A stretch of 64,000 nucleotides of DNA from Defluviicoccus sp. (GTDB taxonomy: Bacteria; Pseudomonadota; Alphaproteobacteria; MPNO01), in contig JAPPGP010000126.1 of assembly GCA_028821395.1 (NCBI GenBank), positions 1 to 64,000 on the forward strand, in the 5' to 3' direction. A program made the position numbers and the translations under genes. The notes beneath the pieces were generated by a model that did not search any database, was not told the origin of the DNA, and saw only the letters and a list, made by a program, of their open reading frames with translations. Shown piece after piece: positions 18,537 through 26,469 of this stretch; position 1 is the stretch's first letter; every line of letters starts with the position of its first letter.

Positions 18537-19640
18537 ATGCCGGCTGTCGACTACGCCGAGGCGCCCGCCCCGGTGCGCGCGGACATCGTCGCGGCGCATG
18601 ACCGCGCTTGGCGGCGGATCGCCCGCCCGGGAACCTGGCATTCGGGAGAGACCCGGGTGCGCATCGCGGCCGAGACCCGGAATGCGCGGAACTGCCGGCT
18701 CTGCGCCGCCCGCAAGGCGGCACTTTCGCCCTACTCCGTCGCGGGCGAGCACGACAGCCTCGGCAACCTCCCCGACGTCATGGTCGACGCCATCCACCGG
18801 ATCGCCACCGATCCGGGGCGACTCACGCGGGCGTGGTACCGGGGACTGCTCGGCGACGGCCTCGTCGACGCCGAGTACGTGGAGACCGTGGGCGTCGTCT
18901 GCACCACGATATCGGTCGACACCTTCGCCCGCGCGATGGGCATGGATCCGTTGCCGCTGCCGGAGCCGGTGGCGGGCGAGCCCATCCGTGTCCGCCCGGC
19001 GAGCGCGTCCCGGGGCGCGGCCTGGGTGCCGTGGATCGCGCCGGGCGACGCGGCGGATGACGAGCTCGACATGTTCAGCCCGGCGCACGCGAACATCCAC
19101 CGGGCGATGAGCCTGGTGCCCGCCGAGGCGCGCGGCTTCTTCGATCTGGTGGAGACCCAGTACCTCCAGCGCCATCAGATGCGCGACTTCGACAGGGAGT
19201 TCCGCGCCATCACCCACGCGCAGATCGAGCTGATCGCGGGCCGGATATCCGCGATCAACCAATGCGTCTACTGAACCACCAGCCACGCCCTGCTGCTCCG
19301 TGCGAGCGGCGAGCACAAGGGTCAGGCGATCGACCTCGACGCGGTCATCGGCAAGGCCGACGGCGACGGCGGCATCCCGAACGGCGCCGTCCTGGCGGCC
19401 TTCGCGGAGGCGGTGGTGGGCGACGACGGGGTGAAGCTGGCCGAGACGCGCAGCGCCGTCGTCGACGCGCTGGGGCCCGAGGCGCTGGTCGATTCCTGCG
19501 GCGTGGCGGCGACCTTCAACGCGATCGACAGGGTTGCGGACGCGACCGGCATCCCGATCGACGAGAAGCGGATCGCGGTGACCGCGGACCTCCGCGACCG
19601 GCTCGGCATCGACCGCTTCCCGTCGCGGTCGCAGGAATAG
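18537..19640 (+). CDS. AhpD-like alkylhydroperoxidase/CMD-domain protein, predicted selenoprotein (Sec246, in-frame TGA)
   Basis: 367 residues if the TGA at 19272-19274 is read as selenocysteine; the ORF track splits it into 245 residues plus a piece from 19413. ATG is preceded by GGAGGAG. The protein has two AhpD/carboxymuconolactone-decarboxylase-like domains. The first has a CxxC (NCRLCAARKAAL, residues 53-56). The second has the full AhpD catalytic layout: Glu231, Cys243, U246, His250 in QIELIAGRISAINQ and CVYUTTSH. These spacings equal Glu118, Cys130, Cys133 and His137 of mycobacterial AhpD, so the TGA replaces precisely the second catalytic cysteine. The frame stays open with protein-like sequence for 121 codons after the TGA. 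A hairpin of SECIS type follows. AhpD reduces peroxides using a CxxC dithiol. Alternative: a pseudogene with a Cys-to-stop change. The Sec-insertion genes are not in the window. Confidence 0.82.
19275..19321 (+). promoter_or_regulatory. Candidate bacterial SECIS element just after the TGA
   Basis: GCTGCTC (19292-19298) pairs with GAGCGGC (19304-19310) over 7 bp, one of them G-U, closing a 5-nt loop CGTGC. An outer CCCT/AGGG pairing (19288-19291 with 19318-19321) can extend it across a bulge. The loop begins 25 nt after the UGA and has G at its second position, within the published limits for bacterial SECIS elements (loop 16-37 nt from UGA, G in the first two loop bases). SelB would bind it to deliver Sec-tRNA. 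Folding was done by eye. Confidence 0.65.
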
Positions 19641-19651
19641 CCCGCCCGGAC

Positions 19652-20137
19652 TCAGCCCGGCTCGTCGACGGCGATGGGAACCCCGGAGGCGTTCTTCGAG
19701 CTGCGCACGGCGAGCGCCGACTTGACGACGCTGACATTGGGCGCCGCGGTGAGCCGCGTCGTCAGGAAGCGCTGATAGGCGTCCCAGTCTGTCGCCACGA
19801 TCTTGAGCAGGAAATCGGTCTCCCCGGCCAGCATGTGGCACTCGCGGACCTCGGGCCAGGACTCTATCAGCGCTTCGAACGCGGTAAGGTCGGGCTCGGC
19901 CTGGCTGTGCAGCCCGACATTGGCGAACACCGTCACGCCGAAGCCGAGCGCCTCCGGATCGATCTCGGCGTGGTATCCGAGGATGCAGCCGGTCTCCTCC
20001 AGCGCCCGCACCCGGCGCAGGCAGGGGGGCGGCGAGATGCCGGCGCGGCGCGCCAGCTCGACATTGGTCATGCGCCCCTCCTCCTGGAGGTCGCGCAGAA
20101 TGCGAAGATCGATGCGGTCCAGCTTGACCCGGGCCAT
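19652..20137 (-). CDS. Lrp/AsnC-family transcriptional regulator
   Basis: 161 residues. An N-terminal AsnC-type helix-turn-helix (LDRIDLRILRDLQEEGRMTNVELARRAGISPPPCLRRVR) is followed by the RAM effector domain (VTVFANVGLHSQAEP, VRECHMLAGETDFLLKIV). The SPPPCLRRVR recognition helix is common in alphaproteobacterial Lrp next to trxB. It is transcribed away from trxB across a 170-nt AT-rich region and converges on the AhpD-like gene with an 11-nt gap. It probably regulates itself and perhaps trxB; the effector is unknown. Confidence 0.93.
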   Translation of the reverse strand: MARVKLDRIDLRILRDLQEEGRMTNVELARRAGISPPPCLRRVRALEETGCILGYHAEIDPEALGFGVTVFANVGLHSQAEPDLTAFEALIESWPEVRECHMLAGETDFLLKIVATDWDAYQRFLTTRLTAAPNVSVVKSALAVRSSKNASGVPIAVDEPG

Positions 20138-20173
20138 GGAAGACTCTCCATGTCGATGGCGGCTTCGCTTGGC

Positions 20174-20204
20174 GCAATTATATTATCGACATCGGCAATT
20201 ATAT
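20174..20204. promoter_or_regulatory. Direct repeats GCAATTATAT, likely Lrp-type operator in the lrp/trxB divergent region
   Basis: GCAATTATAT occurs at 20174-20183 and again at 20195-20204, exactly 21 bp (two helical turns) apart, in an AT-rich island within otherwise very GC-rich DNA, 36-67 nt upstream of the lrp start. In-phase AT-rich repeats fit binding by an Lrp octamer. The -10 elements of both promoters may lie here as well. No further gene or RNA is seen in this 170-nt gap. Confidence 0.5.
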
Positions 20205-20308
20205 TTCAACCAGAAGCCCGGACGGCGCGGCGGGCGGCCGTCTGGAAATCGCGGCCGCGAGTCCCTAAATTTCCGCCTGCCTGAAGGATGCGCCGGAGCC
20301 GGTAGCCC

Positions 20309-21262
20309 ATGTCCCAGACACGTCGCGCCAAGGTCCTGATCGTCGGCTCCGGACCGGCCGGCTACACGGCCGCGGTCTACGCCGCCAGGGCGGCGCTCGA
20401 CCCGGTCCTGGTCACCGGGATCGAGGTCGGCGGGCAGATGTCCATCACCACCGATGTCGAGAACTACCCTGGCTTCGCCGACGTCATCCAGGGGCCGTGG
20501 CTGATGGAGCAGATGCACCGCCAGGCGGAGAACGTCGGCACCGCCATGATCCATGACCTGATCGCCGAGGTCGACCTGTCGCGCCGGCCGTTCCGCTGCA
20601 CCGGCGACGGCGGCGACCTCTATCTCGCCGACACCCTGATCGTTTCGACCGGTGCCCAGGCGCGCTGGCTCGGCCTCGCCAGCGAGGCGGCGTTCCAGGG
20701 TTTCGGTGTCTCGGCCTGCGCCACCTGCGACGGCTTCTTCTTCCGCGGCCGGGATGTCGCGGTGGTGGGCGGCGGCAACACCGCGGTGGAAGAGGCGCTC
20801 TACCTCACCAACCATGCTTCCAGCGTGACCCTGATCCATCGCCGCGACGCGTTGCGGGCGGAAAAAATCCTGCAACAGCGCCTCTTCGCAAACGACCGGA
20901 TCGACGTGGTCTGGAACACGGTGGTCGAGGACGTGCTCGGCACCGAGGATCCCAAGGAGGTCACCGGGATCAGGCTGCGCGACGTGGCGTCGGGCGAGGC
21001 GTCCGAGCGCCCGGTGGCCGGCCTGTTCGTCGCCATCGGCCACGATCCGGCGACCGCACTGTTTCGCGGTCAGATCGACATGGACGCGGACGGCTATATT
21101 CAGACCGCCCCCGATTCGACGGTGACCAGCGTGCCGGGCGTGTTCGCCGCCGGCGACGTGCAGGACAAGATCTACCGCCAAGCGGTCACCGCCGCCGGCA
21201 GCGGCTGCATGGCGGCGCTGGAAGCGGAAAAATTCATCGCCGAGCACGCCGCCGCCGCGTAA
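20309..21262 (+). CDS. trxB: Thioredoxin-disulfide reductase
   Basis: 317 residues. The FAD-binding motif is [19 protein letters not shown] at the N-terminus. The redox-active disulfide is [12 protein letters not shown] near residues 136-139. The NADPH-binding motif is [15 protein letters not shown]. The terminal FAD block is [14 protein letters not shown]. Length is typical of low-molecular-weight TrxR. It transfers NADPH electrons to thioredoxin in the cytoplasm. Its closeness to the AhpD-like selenoprotein is suggestive because AhpD-type enzymes need a dithiol reductant, but lrp/trxB adjacency is common in alphaproteobacteria anyway. Confidence 0.95.
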   Translation: MSQTRRAKVLIVGSGPAGYTAAVYAARAALDPVLVTGIEVGGQMSITTDVENYPGFADVIQGPWLMEQMHRQAENVGTAMIHDLIAEVDLSRRPFRCTGDGGDLYLADTLIVSTGAQARWLGLASEAAFQGFGVSACATCDGFFFRGRDVAVVGGGNTAVEEALYLTNHASSVTLIHRRDALRAEKILQQRLFANDRIDVVWNTVVEDVLGTEDPKEVTGIRLRDVASGEASERPVAGLFVAIGHDPATALFRGQIDMDADGYIQTAPDSTVTSVPGVFAAGDVQDKIYRQAVTAAGSGCMAALEAEKFIAEHAAAA

Positions 21263-21362
21263 TTGGCGGCGCCGCCGACCCGCGGCGGCATAGTCTCCGT
21301 CGCATGCGGGGCGAAACCGTTCGATCTATGCGTGAATTGCATAAGTGAGTTGTGTTATCGGG

Positions 21363-21560
21363 TATAGTACCGGGCCGCAGGTGGCACCATTTCCCGTTCA
21401 TCGCAAGGCGCTGCGGCGGCTGCACGCTCTCGGGGCTCAAGCGCCGTATCGCCTTAGCGTTCGGGCGCACAGTAGCGTCCGAAAGGGTCTTCGGACCCTA
21501 CGTCTCCCAGACGTGAAGCCTCCCTGTTACACTGGCCCGGAAATCCTAGATTTCCGGGCC
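21363..21560 (+). ncRNA. Structured small RNA candidate, about 170 nt (6S-like architecture)
   Basis: This 361-nt gap between trxB and the next gene has no convincing ORF. A -10-like TATAGT (21363-21368) is followed by CCGGGCC (21370-21376), which pairs with GGCCCGG at 21534-21540, so the RNA ends can close into one long rod. Inside are compact hairpins: GGCGCT/AGCGCC, TTCGG..CGC/GCG..CCGAA, GGGTC-TTCG-GACCC and ACGTCT/AGACGT. An intrinsic terminator follows at once. Size, closing stem and its own terminator resemble 6S RNA (ssrS), but I cannot match the sequence to the family with certainty. No tRNA-like T-arm is present, so it is not tRNA-Sec. It could be a long structured trxB 3' UTR. Confidence 0.5.
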
Positions 21561-21569
21561 TTCTTTTTG
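21534..21569 (+). terminator. Strong intrinsic terminator
   Basis: GGCCCGGAAATC and GATTTCCGGGCC form a perfect 12-bp stem with a CTA loop, followed directly by TTCTTTTTG. It is the clearest rho-independent terminator in the window and ends the small RNA candidate, and possibly trxB read-through. Confidence 0.92.
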
Positions 21570-21624
21570 TCGCCTGAGGAATGCCGCTGCGGAGGAAGGC
21601 GCGGTTTCGGGCGGGGAGACCTGC

Positions 21625-22608
21625 ATGCGCGCGATGGTGTTGGACCGTCCCGGACAGCCTCTGACACCCGTCGAGCGCCGCGTGCCCGAGCCGCGCGCGG
21701 GCGAGGTCCTGATTCGGATATCGGCCTGCGGCGTCTGCCGCACCGACCTGCACATCGTCGACGGCGAGCTGGCGGAGCCGAAATTGCCGCTCGTGCCGGG
21801 ACACGAGGCGGTCGGGCGAATCGAGCGTCTGGGGGCCGGCGTCGGCGGGCTCGCGGAGGGTGAGCGGGTCGGGATGCCCTGGCTGGGCTGGACATGCGGG
21901 ACTTGCCGCTATTGCCGGGCGGGGCGAGAGAACCTGTGCCCGGACGCCGCGTTCAACGGCTACACGCGGGACGGCGGCTACGCCGATTACGCCCTTGCCG
22001 ATGCGCGCTACTGCTTCCCGGTCCGCGGCGATCTGGTCGACGCGGAAGCCGCCCCCCTGCTCTGCGCCGGTTTGATCGGCTACCGCTCGCTGCGCATGGC
22101 GGGGGACGCGGAGGCGATCGGGCTCTACGGCTTCGGCGCCGCCGCCCACATCGTCGCCCAGGTCGCCGCGCACCAGGGCCGGCAGATCTTCGCCTTCGTC
22201 CGCCGGGGGGACGAAGCGGCCCGCGCCTTCGCCCTGTCGCTCGGCGTGGTCTGGGCCGGCTGGTCCGACGAGCCGGCGCCCGAGCCGCTCGACGCGGCGA
22301 TTCTCTATGCCCCGGTCGGCGCGCTGGTGCCGGCGGCGCTACGCGCCGTGGCGCCGGGCGGCATCGTGGTCTGCGCCGGCATCCACATGAGCGACCTCCC
22401 GCCGTTCCCCTATTCCCTGCTCTGGCAGGAACGGCGCCTGGTCTCGGTCGCCAACCTGACGCGCCGCGACGGCGTGGAGTTCCTCCCGCTGGCCGCCGAG
22501 ATCCCGATCCGGCCGAGAGTCGCCACGATGCCGCTCGCGGAAGCCAATGCGGGGCTCGCCGCGCTGCGGAACGGCGCGGTATCGGGTGCGATCGTGCTCA
22601 CCACCTGA
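21625..22608 (+). CDS. Zinc-dependent alcohol dehydrogenase family protein
   Basis: 327 residues, ATG after GGGGAGACCTGC. This is the medium-chain dehydrogenase fold. The catalytic zinc region is ISACGVCRTDLHIVDG with PGHEAVG. The structural-zinc cysteines are CGTCRYCRAGRENLC. The nucleotide-binding motif is GLYGFGAAAHIVAQVA. The pattern matches the propanol-preferring AdhA-like branch. It oxidises an alcohol or reduces an aldehyde with NAD(P). It stands alone on the plus strand after the terminator; no partner genes are apparent. Confidence 0.9.
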   Translation: MRAMVLDRPGQPLTPVERRVPEPRAGEVLIRISACGVCRTDLHIVDGELAEPKLPLVPGHEAVGRIERLGAGVGGLAEGERVGMPWLGWTCGTCRYCRAGRENLCPDAAFNGYTRDGGYADYALADARYCFPVRGDLVDAEAAPLLCAGLIGYRSLRMAGDAEAIGLYGFGAAAHIVAQVAAHQGRQIFAFVRRGDEAARAFALSLGVVWAGWSDEPAPEPLDAAILYAPVGALVPAALRAVAPGGIVVCAGIHMSDLPPFPYSLLWQERRLVSVANLTRRDGVEFLPLAAEIPIRPRVATMPLAEANAGLAALRNGAVSGAIVLTT

Positions 22609-22824
22609 CTCCCGGACGCGTCGCCGTAGACCGGAAGCCGGGCGGGTGGACGAATTTCCCTCCCCCCTTGAAAGGACGGTCGGGATCGCCATCTGAGTCG
22701 CGTTCGACAATCCAAAAGAGCGAACGATGCAAGGTTTTGCCAGGAAAGGTTGTTCGGCATCGACCTCTCCGGCGGCGCCCGGCCCGACCGATCCCGCGGG
22801 CGACGCGCGGACGGGGTCAGTGAG

Positions 22825-23175
22825 ATGAGGAAGGGCAGATTCGGCAACAACCCGTCAGCGGTGACCGCGGCGCGTCACCTCAGGGAATTCGGGTTTACCG
22901 GTTGGCACCTCAGACGGACCGGGAGGTACGATCCCGCCACCGACACCCTGGCAGCCCCGGAGAACCAGATCGAGCGCCAGGTGGTCGAGGCCCTGCAATA
23001 CCTGGTCCAGGATCGACCGGTGCGCGAGGAGGGTGCGGTGTTCCTGATGGCCGGCGAGCCGCGGCCGAGAACGGGCGACGGGCTGGTCGCCCTGACCCGC
23101 CATTGGCTGATCGATACGGTCGATGTCATGGATTCGGGCGGCGACGAGAGAATTTACGTCGTGGTCTGCGTCTGA
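22825..23175 (+). CDS. Small hypothetical protein
   Basis: 116 residues from the ATG at 22825; the track's start at 22750 adds 25 Arg/Gly-rich residues of doubtful reality. I do not recognise a family. It has no signal peptide or membrane segment, is mixed alpha/beta in character, and ends in a hydrophobic strand ERIYVVVCV. AGG/AGA arginine codons are more frequent than in neighbours, hinting at foreign origin. Its 3' end overlaps the convergent monooxygenase gene by 22 nt. The 216-nt gap upstream holds no other feature I can support. Confidence 0.5.
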   Translation: MRKGRFGNNPSAVTAARHLREFGFTGWHLRRTGRYDPATDTLAAPENQIERQVVEALQYLVQDRPVREEGAVFLMAGEPRPRTGDGLVALTRHWLIDTVDVMDSGGDERIYVVVCV

Positions 23176-24824
23176 CCCGCGCCGCGCGCCAGATCGACGA
23201 GCGCCCGGCAATCCCGCGGCAGACGGTTCCCGCGCCACGCGACGTGGTGGTCGGGCCGGATCAGGACGAGGTCGGCGCCGTAGATGTCGCGTCCCGCGGG
23301 ATCCTCGACCGCCACGACGGCAAGCGGCAGCCCCCGCGCCTCGGCAGCCGCGAGCAGCGGCGCGGGATCGGGCGCGCCGCCGAACCTCAGCAGGGTGAAT
23401 TCCGGCCCCAGCACGTCATGCAGCGCGGCGTGGGCGAGCCACGCATGGGGCGCGCGGGCGCCCGGACAGGCGTTGGGTGTATACGCGTTAGGGTCGTCCG
23501 GCGGCGGCGAGGAGCCGTCGTCGGCGACGATCGGCGAGCCGGCATAGGACAGGCCGAGGAAGATGCCGGGGATGGTGAACTCGAAATGTGCATGGCCCTC
23601 GACGAGCGACCTTAGCGCCGCGCGCGCCGCCCGCCCGGCGGCGCTGTCCTCCTCGATCGCGGCACCGATCGGCATGTGGCCGATCGAGTCGGCGAAGCGG
23701 CTGGCGAAGGCGGTGTTGCGCCTGCCGATCGGCCGGCGCTCCGCCTCGTAGCTGTCGAGCAGGGCCGGGCCGCCCCAGCCGGCGATCTGCGCGGCGAGCT
23801 TCCAGCCCAGATTGACCGCATCGTCGATCCCGGTGTTCATCCCCATCCCTCCGGTGGGCGTGAAGAGATGCGCCGCATCGCCGGCGAGAAAGAAGCGACC
23901 GAGGCGGTAGCGCTCGGCGACCAGCGCGTAGCCCGCCGTCCAGTTTTGCGCCGAAATTATGCGCAGGGGGAAATCCACCCCGGCGGCACGCGGAATCATC
24001 GCAGCCGGTTCGCTCATGCCGCCGTCCCCGGTGCCGAGCGCGGCGATGAACAGGAACTTGTCCCCGCCGTCGACCGGGATGAACAAAGCGCGGATTTCGG
24101 GGTTGAGGACCCAGTACTGCCAGGCGGGGTCCTGCGCGAGCCAGCCGGCGCGGCGACCGGCCTCGAAATAGGTCGCGTACATCGGCCCGCCCATGATCGG
24201 ACGGATTATCCCCGACTCGCCCGCGAGCTCGATCCCGAGCGCGGCGCGAACGCCGCTCCCCGCCCCGTCGCAGCCGATCAGGTAGCCGGCCTCGTAAACG
24301 ACTTCGTCTACGCCGTCGCTCCGCCGGGCGAGCGCCTCGACCCGGTCGCCGCAATCGCGAAATTCCTCGAGCCGCCAGCCGAAGCGTACCTCCACCGCCG
24401 GCAGCGCGTCGACCGCCTTCTTGAGCTCGGCTTCGAGAAAGAGCTGGGAGCAGCGATGCGGCGGCTCCGCCGATGCCCAGCGCCCGGTGCCCGCGGCGGC
24501 TTCGGCCAGCGCCTCGCGCCGCGACGGCTGGCGGTAGCGGCCGATCTCGTAGCCGTTGAGCCGGGTGAAATAGGCGAGATCGGTCGGGTGGTCGTCGTCG
24601 AGACCGCGCGCGCGGACTGCCCGGGCGAGGCCGAGACGGCGTAGATGCTCCATGGTCCGGCTCGATATCGCGTTCGCCTTGGGATGGGTCGCCGTGGTCG
24701 GCCGGTCGTTGAGCAGCACGCAGCGGATCCCGCGGCGACCGAGCTCGATGGCGGCGATCATGCCGACCGGACCGCCGCCCGCGACGACGACGGGAACGCG
24801 CCGCGCCTCGGCCGGCGGGGTCAA
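23154..24824 (-). CDS. FAD-dependent aromatic monooxygenase (PheA/TfdB/MhpA type)
   Basis: 556 residues. Group A flavoprotein hydroxylase signatures are in order: GxGxxG in VVAGGGPVGMIAAIELGRRG, the DG motif in GCDGAGSGVR, and the GD motif in FFLAGDAAHLFTPTGGMGMN. A thioredoxin-like C-terminal domain follows, typical of phenol hydroxylase relatives. It hydroxylates a phenolic or similar substrate using NAD(P)H and O2. The start overlaps the ccmI stop by 4 nt, so it is translationally coupled to the cytochrome maturation operon, an unexpected partnership. Confidence 0.9.
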   Translation of the reverse strand: MTPPAEARRVPVVVAGGGPVGMIAAIELGRRGIRCVLLNDRPTTATHPKANAISSRTMEHLRRLGLARAVRARGLDDDHPTDLAYFTRLNGYEIGRYRQPSRREALAEAAAGTGRWASAEPPHRCSQLFLEAELKKAVDALPAVEVRFGWRLEEFRDCGDRVEALARRSDGVDEVVYEAGYLIGCDGAGSGVRAALGIELAGESGIIRPIMGGPMYATYFEAGRRAGWLAQDPAWQYWVLNPEIRALFIPVDGGDKFLFIAALGTGDGGMSEPAAMIPRAAGVDFPLRIISAQNWTAGYALVAERYRLGRFFLAGDAAHLFTPTGGMGMNTGIDDAVNLGWKLAAQIAGWGGPALLDSYEAERRPIGRRNTAFASRFADSIGHMPIGAAIEEDSAAGRAARAALRSLVEGHAHFEFTIPGIFLGLSYAGSPIVADDGSSPPPDDPNAYTPNACPGARAPHAWLAHAALHDVLGPEFTLLRFGGAPDPAPLLAAAEARGLPLAVVAVEDPAGRDIYGADLVLIRPDHHVAWRGNRLPRDCRALVDLARGAGQTQTTT

Positions 24825-25996
24825 GTTCCCCCGCCGAGCGCGTCGATGCGTTTGGCGATCTCGGCGCGCTCCGGCGAGTCCTCGGGCAGGAGCTCGCGCA
24901 GGCGCGACCAGTGGCGCAGCGCGGCGCCCCTGTCGCCGGTCCGGTCGGCCGCCGCCGCGGCCTGGCGGAGCGCATCGCGCTCATTCTCCGCCTCGCCGAG
25001 CACGCGCCAGGAGCGCGCGAGCCGCGCCCAGCCCTCGACGTCGTCCGGCTCCTCCTGCAGTCTCATGGCGAGCCCCTGCACCATGCCGCGGATCATCGCC
25101 GCCCGTTCTTCGGGCACCAGCCGCTCCGCCGCTTCCACATCCTCGCGGGTCGGGCCGGGGGCGAGGCTCGCGATCCGCCGGCGCAGCATGGGCAGCCATT
25201 CGGCGTCCTCGGGCGACGCCGCTTCGAGTGCGCGCCAGCGCGCCAGCGCGCCGTCCCGATCCCCCTTCTGCAAGGCCGCGAGGCCCAGGTAGAACCCCGC
25301 CCGCGGCTCGCCGGGATCGATCCTGAGCGCGGCGGCGAAGCCCTGCTCGGCTTCGGGCGTGACCGTCCCGCCGCTCGCGGCGGTAAGCGCCTCGGCGCGT
25401 CGCGACCTGAGCTCGGCATCGGCGGGCAGCAGCGCGGTAGCCCGGCCATAGGCGCGGGCGGCCTCGTCGTAGCGCCCGAGCGAGGCGAGCGAGCGTCCCA
25501 GCAGGCGCCAGCCGCGAGCGTCGTCGGGCCGGTCCTGCATCCGCTCGGCGAGCCGCGCGACCAGCGTCGCCATGTCGGCCTCGTGCTCCGCCGGGCGGGT
25601 CCCGGATGCGGCAGTGCTGTCGTTCGCCGACCCTCCGGAGAGCAGCGGCGCACCCTGCCAAACATAGAGCCCGCCGGCGGCGAGCGGCAGCACGGCGGCC
25701 AGAGAAGCGGCCAGGATCGCGCGCATTTGCGGGGCGTCGCGGCGTGCTGCGGGCTCCCGGCGCGCGGCGTCGGCCGCGAGCAGCCGGCGGCCGATCTCGG
25801 CGCGCGCGGCGTCGAGCTGATCCTCGCTCACCAGGCCGCGGTCGCGGTCGCGCTCGATCTCGGCGAGCTGATCCCGGTAGATCTCGACATCGTGCTCGGC
25901 GCGGGCGCGCGGTGGGACCTGCGGCCGCAGCAGGGGCATCAGCACGCAGAGCATGGCGGCCAAGGCCAGGCCGGCGAGAACGGCGAGCAGGATCAC
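24821..25996 (-). CDS. ccmI: Cytochrome c biogenesis protein CcmI
   Basis: 391 residues from the GTG at 25996 in the GTGA-type overlap with ccmH; the track's 26149 start is an artefact of the open frame. The N-terminal membrane helix VILLAVLAGLALAAMLCVLMPLL is followed by VEIYRDQLAEIERDRDRGL, a second helix near residue 100, and a periplasmic TPR region (GWRLLGRSLASLGRYDEAARAYGRA). CcmI binds apocytochrome c and presents it to the CcmFH haem lyase. It is the last ccm gene of the run. Confidence 0.9.
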   Translation of the reverse strand: MILLAVLAGLALAAMLCVLMPLLRPQVPPRARAEHDVEIYRDQLAEIERDRDRGLVSEDQLDAARAEIGRRLLAADAARREPAARRDAPQMRAILAASLAAVLPLAAGGLYVWQGAPLLSGGSANDSTAASGTRPAEHEADMATLVARLAERMQDRPDDARGWRLLGRSLASLGRYDEAARAYGRATALLPADAELRSRRAEALTAASGGTVTPEAEQGFAAALRIDPGEPRAGFYLGLAALQKGDRDGALARWRALEAASPEDAEWLPMLRRRIASLAPGPTREDVEAAERLVPEERAAMIRGMVQGLAMRLQEEPDDVEGWARLARSWRVLGEAENERDALRQAAAAADRTGDRGAALRHWSRLRELLPEDSPERAEIAKRIDALGGGT

Positions 25997-26469
25997 GGCG
26001 CCCCGTCCTCGTCGAGCAGCCGCGCGATCCGCGCCCGCTCCGCTTCGTCGAGCGCGTTGGGCTCGCGCGAGGATGCGGCGCGGCGGTGGCGCAGGAACGC
26101 CGCGACCGCCGCCGTTCCGATCAGCAGGATCGCCGCCGGGCCGAGCCACAGCGCCCAGGTCGCGGCCTTGAACGGCGGCGACAGCAGCACGAAGTCGCCA
26201 TAGCGCGCGGCGACGAAGCGGATCACCTCGTCGTCGCTCGCGCCCGCGGTCAGGCGCTCGCGCACCGCGATGCGCAGATCCCTGGCGAGCGGTGCGTCGG
26301 AATCGTCGATCGACTGGTTCTGGCAGACCAGGCAGCGGAGCTGCTTGGAGATCGTCCGCGCGCGTTGCTCGAGAGCCGGATCGGCGAGGATTTCGTCGGG
26401 CTCGACCGCTTGCGCCGGCGCGGCGAGCAACATCAGCGTGATGGCGATCCCGGCGGCGCGACGCATCAT
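25993..26469 (-). CDS. ccmH: Cytochrome c maturation thioredoxin-like protein CcmH
   Basis: 158 residues from MMRRAAGIA at 26469. Signal peptide ITLMLLAAPAQA, then the diagnostic LRCLVCQNQSI with the redox CxxC, and a C-terminal membrane helix (ATWALWLGPAAILLIGTAAVAAFL). It reduces the apocytochrome c haem-binding cysteines before ligation. The gene overlaps ccmG and ccmI by 4 nt on each side. Confidence 0.95.
   Translation of the reverse strand: MMRRAAGIAITLMLLAAPAQAVEPDEILADPALEQRARTISKQLRCLVCQNQSIDDSDAPLARDLRIAVRERLTAGASDDEVIRFVAARYGDFVLLSPPFKAATWALWLGPAAILLIGTAAVAAFLRHRRAASSREPNALDEAERARIARLLDEDGAP

Noticed and set aside
18537-19274. AhpD-like gene as a 245-residue protein or nonsense pseudogene
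   Set aside because: The stop is exactly at the second catalytic Cys position, the frame continues with family-like sequence for 121 codons, and a SECIS-like hairpin follows; selenocysteine explains all three.
21263-21540. tRNA-Sec (selC) or tmRNA in the trxB downstream gap
   Set aside because: No T-arm GTTCGA consensus in a cloverleaf context, no UCA anticodon loop placed correctly and no CCA-type acceptor; an RNA gene is likely, but not these.
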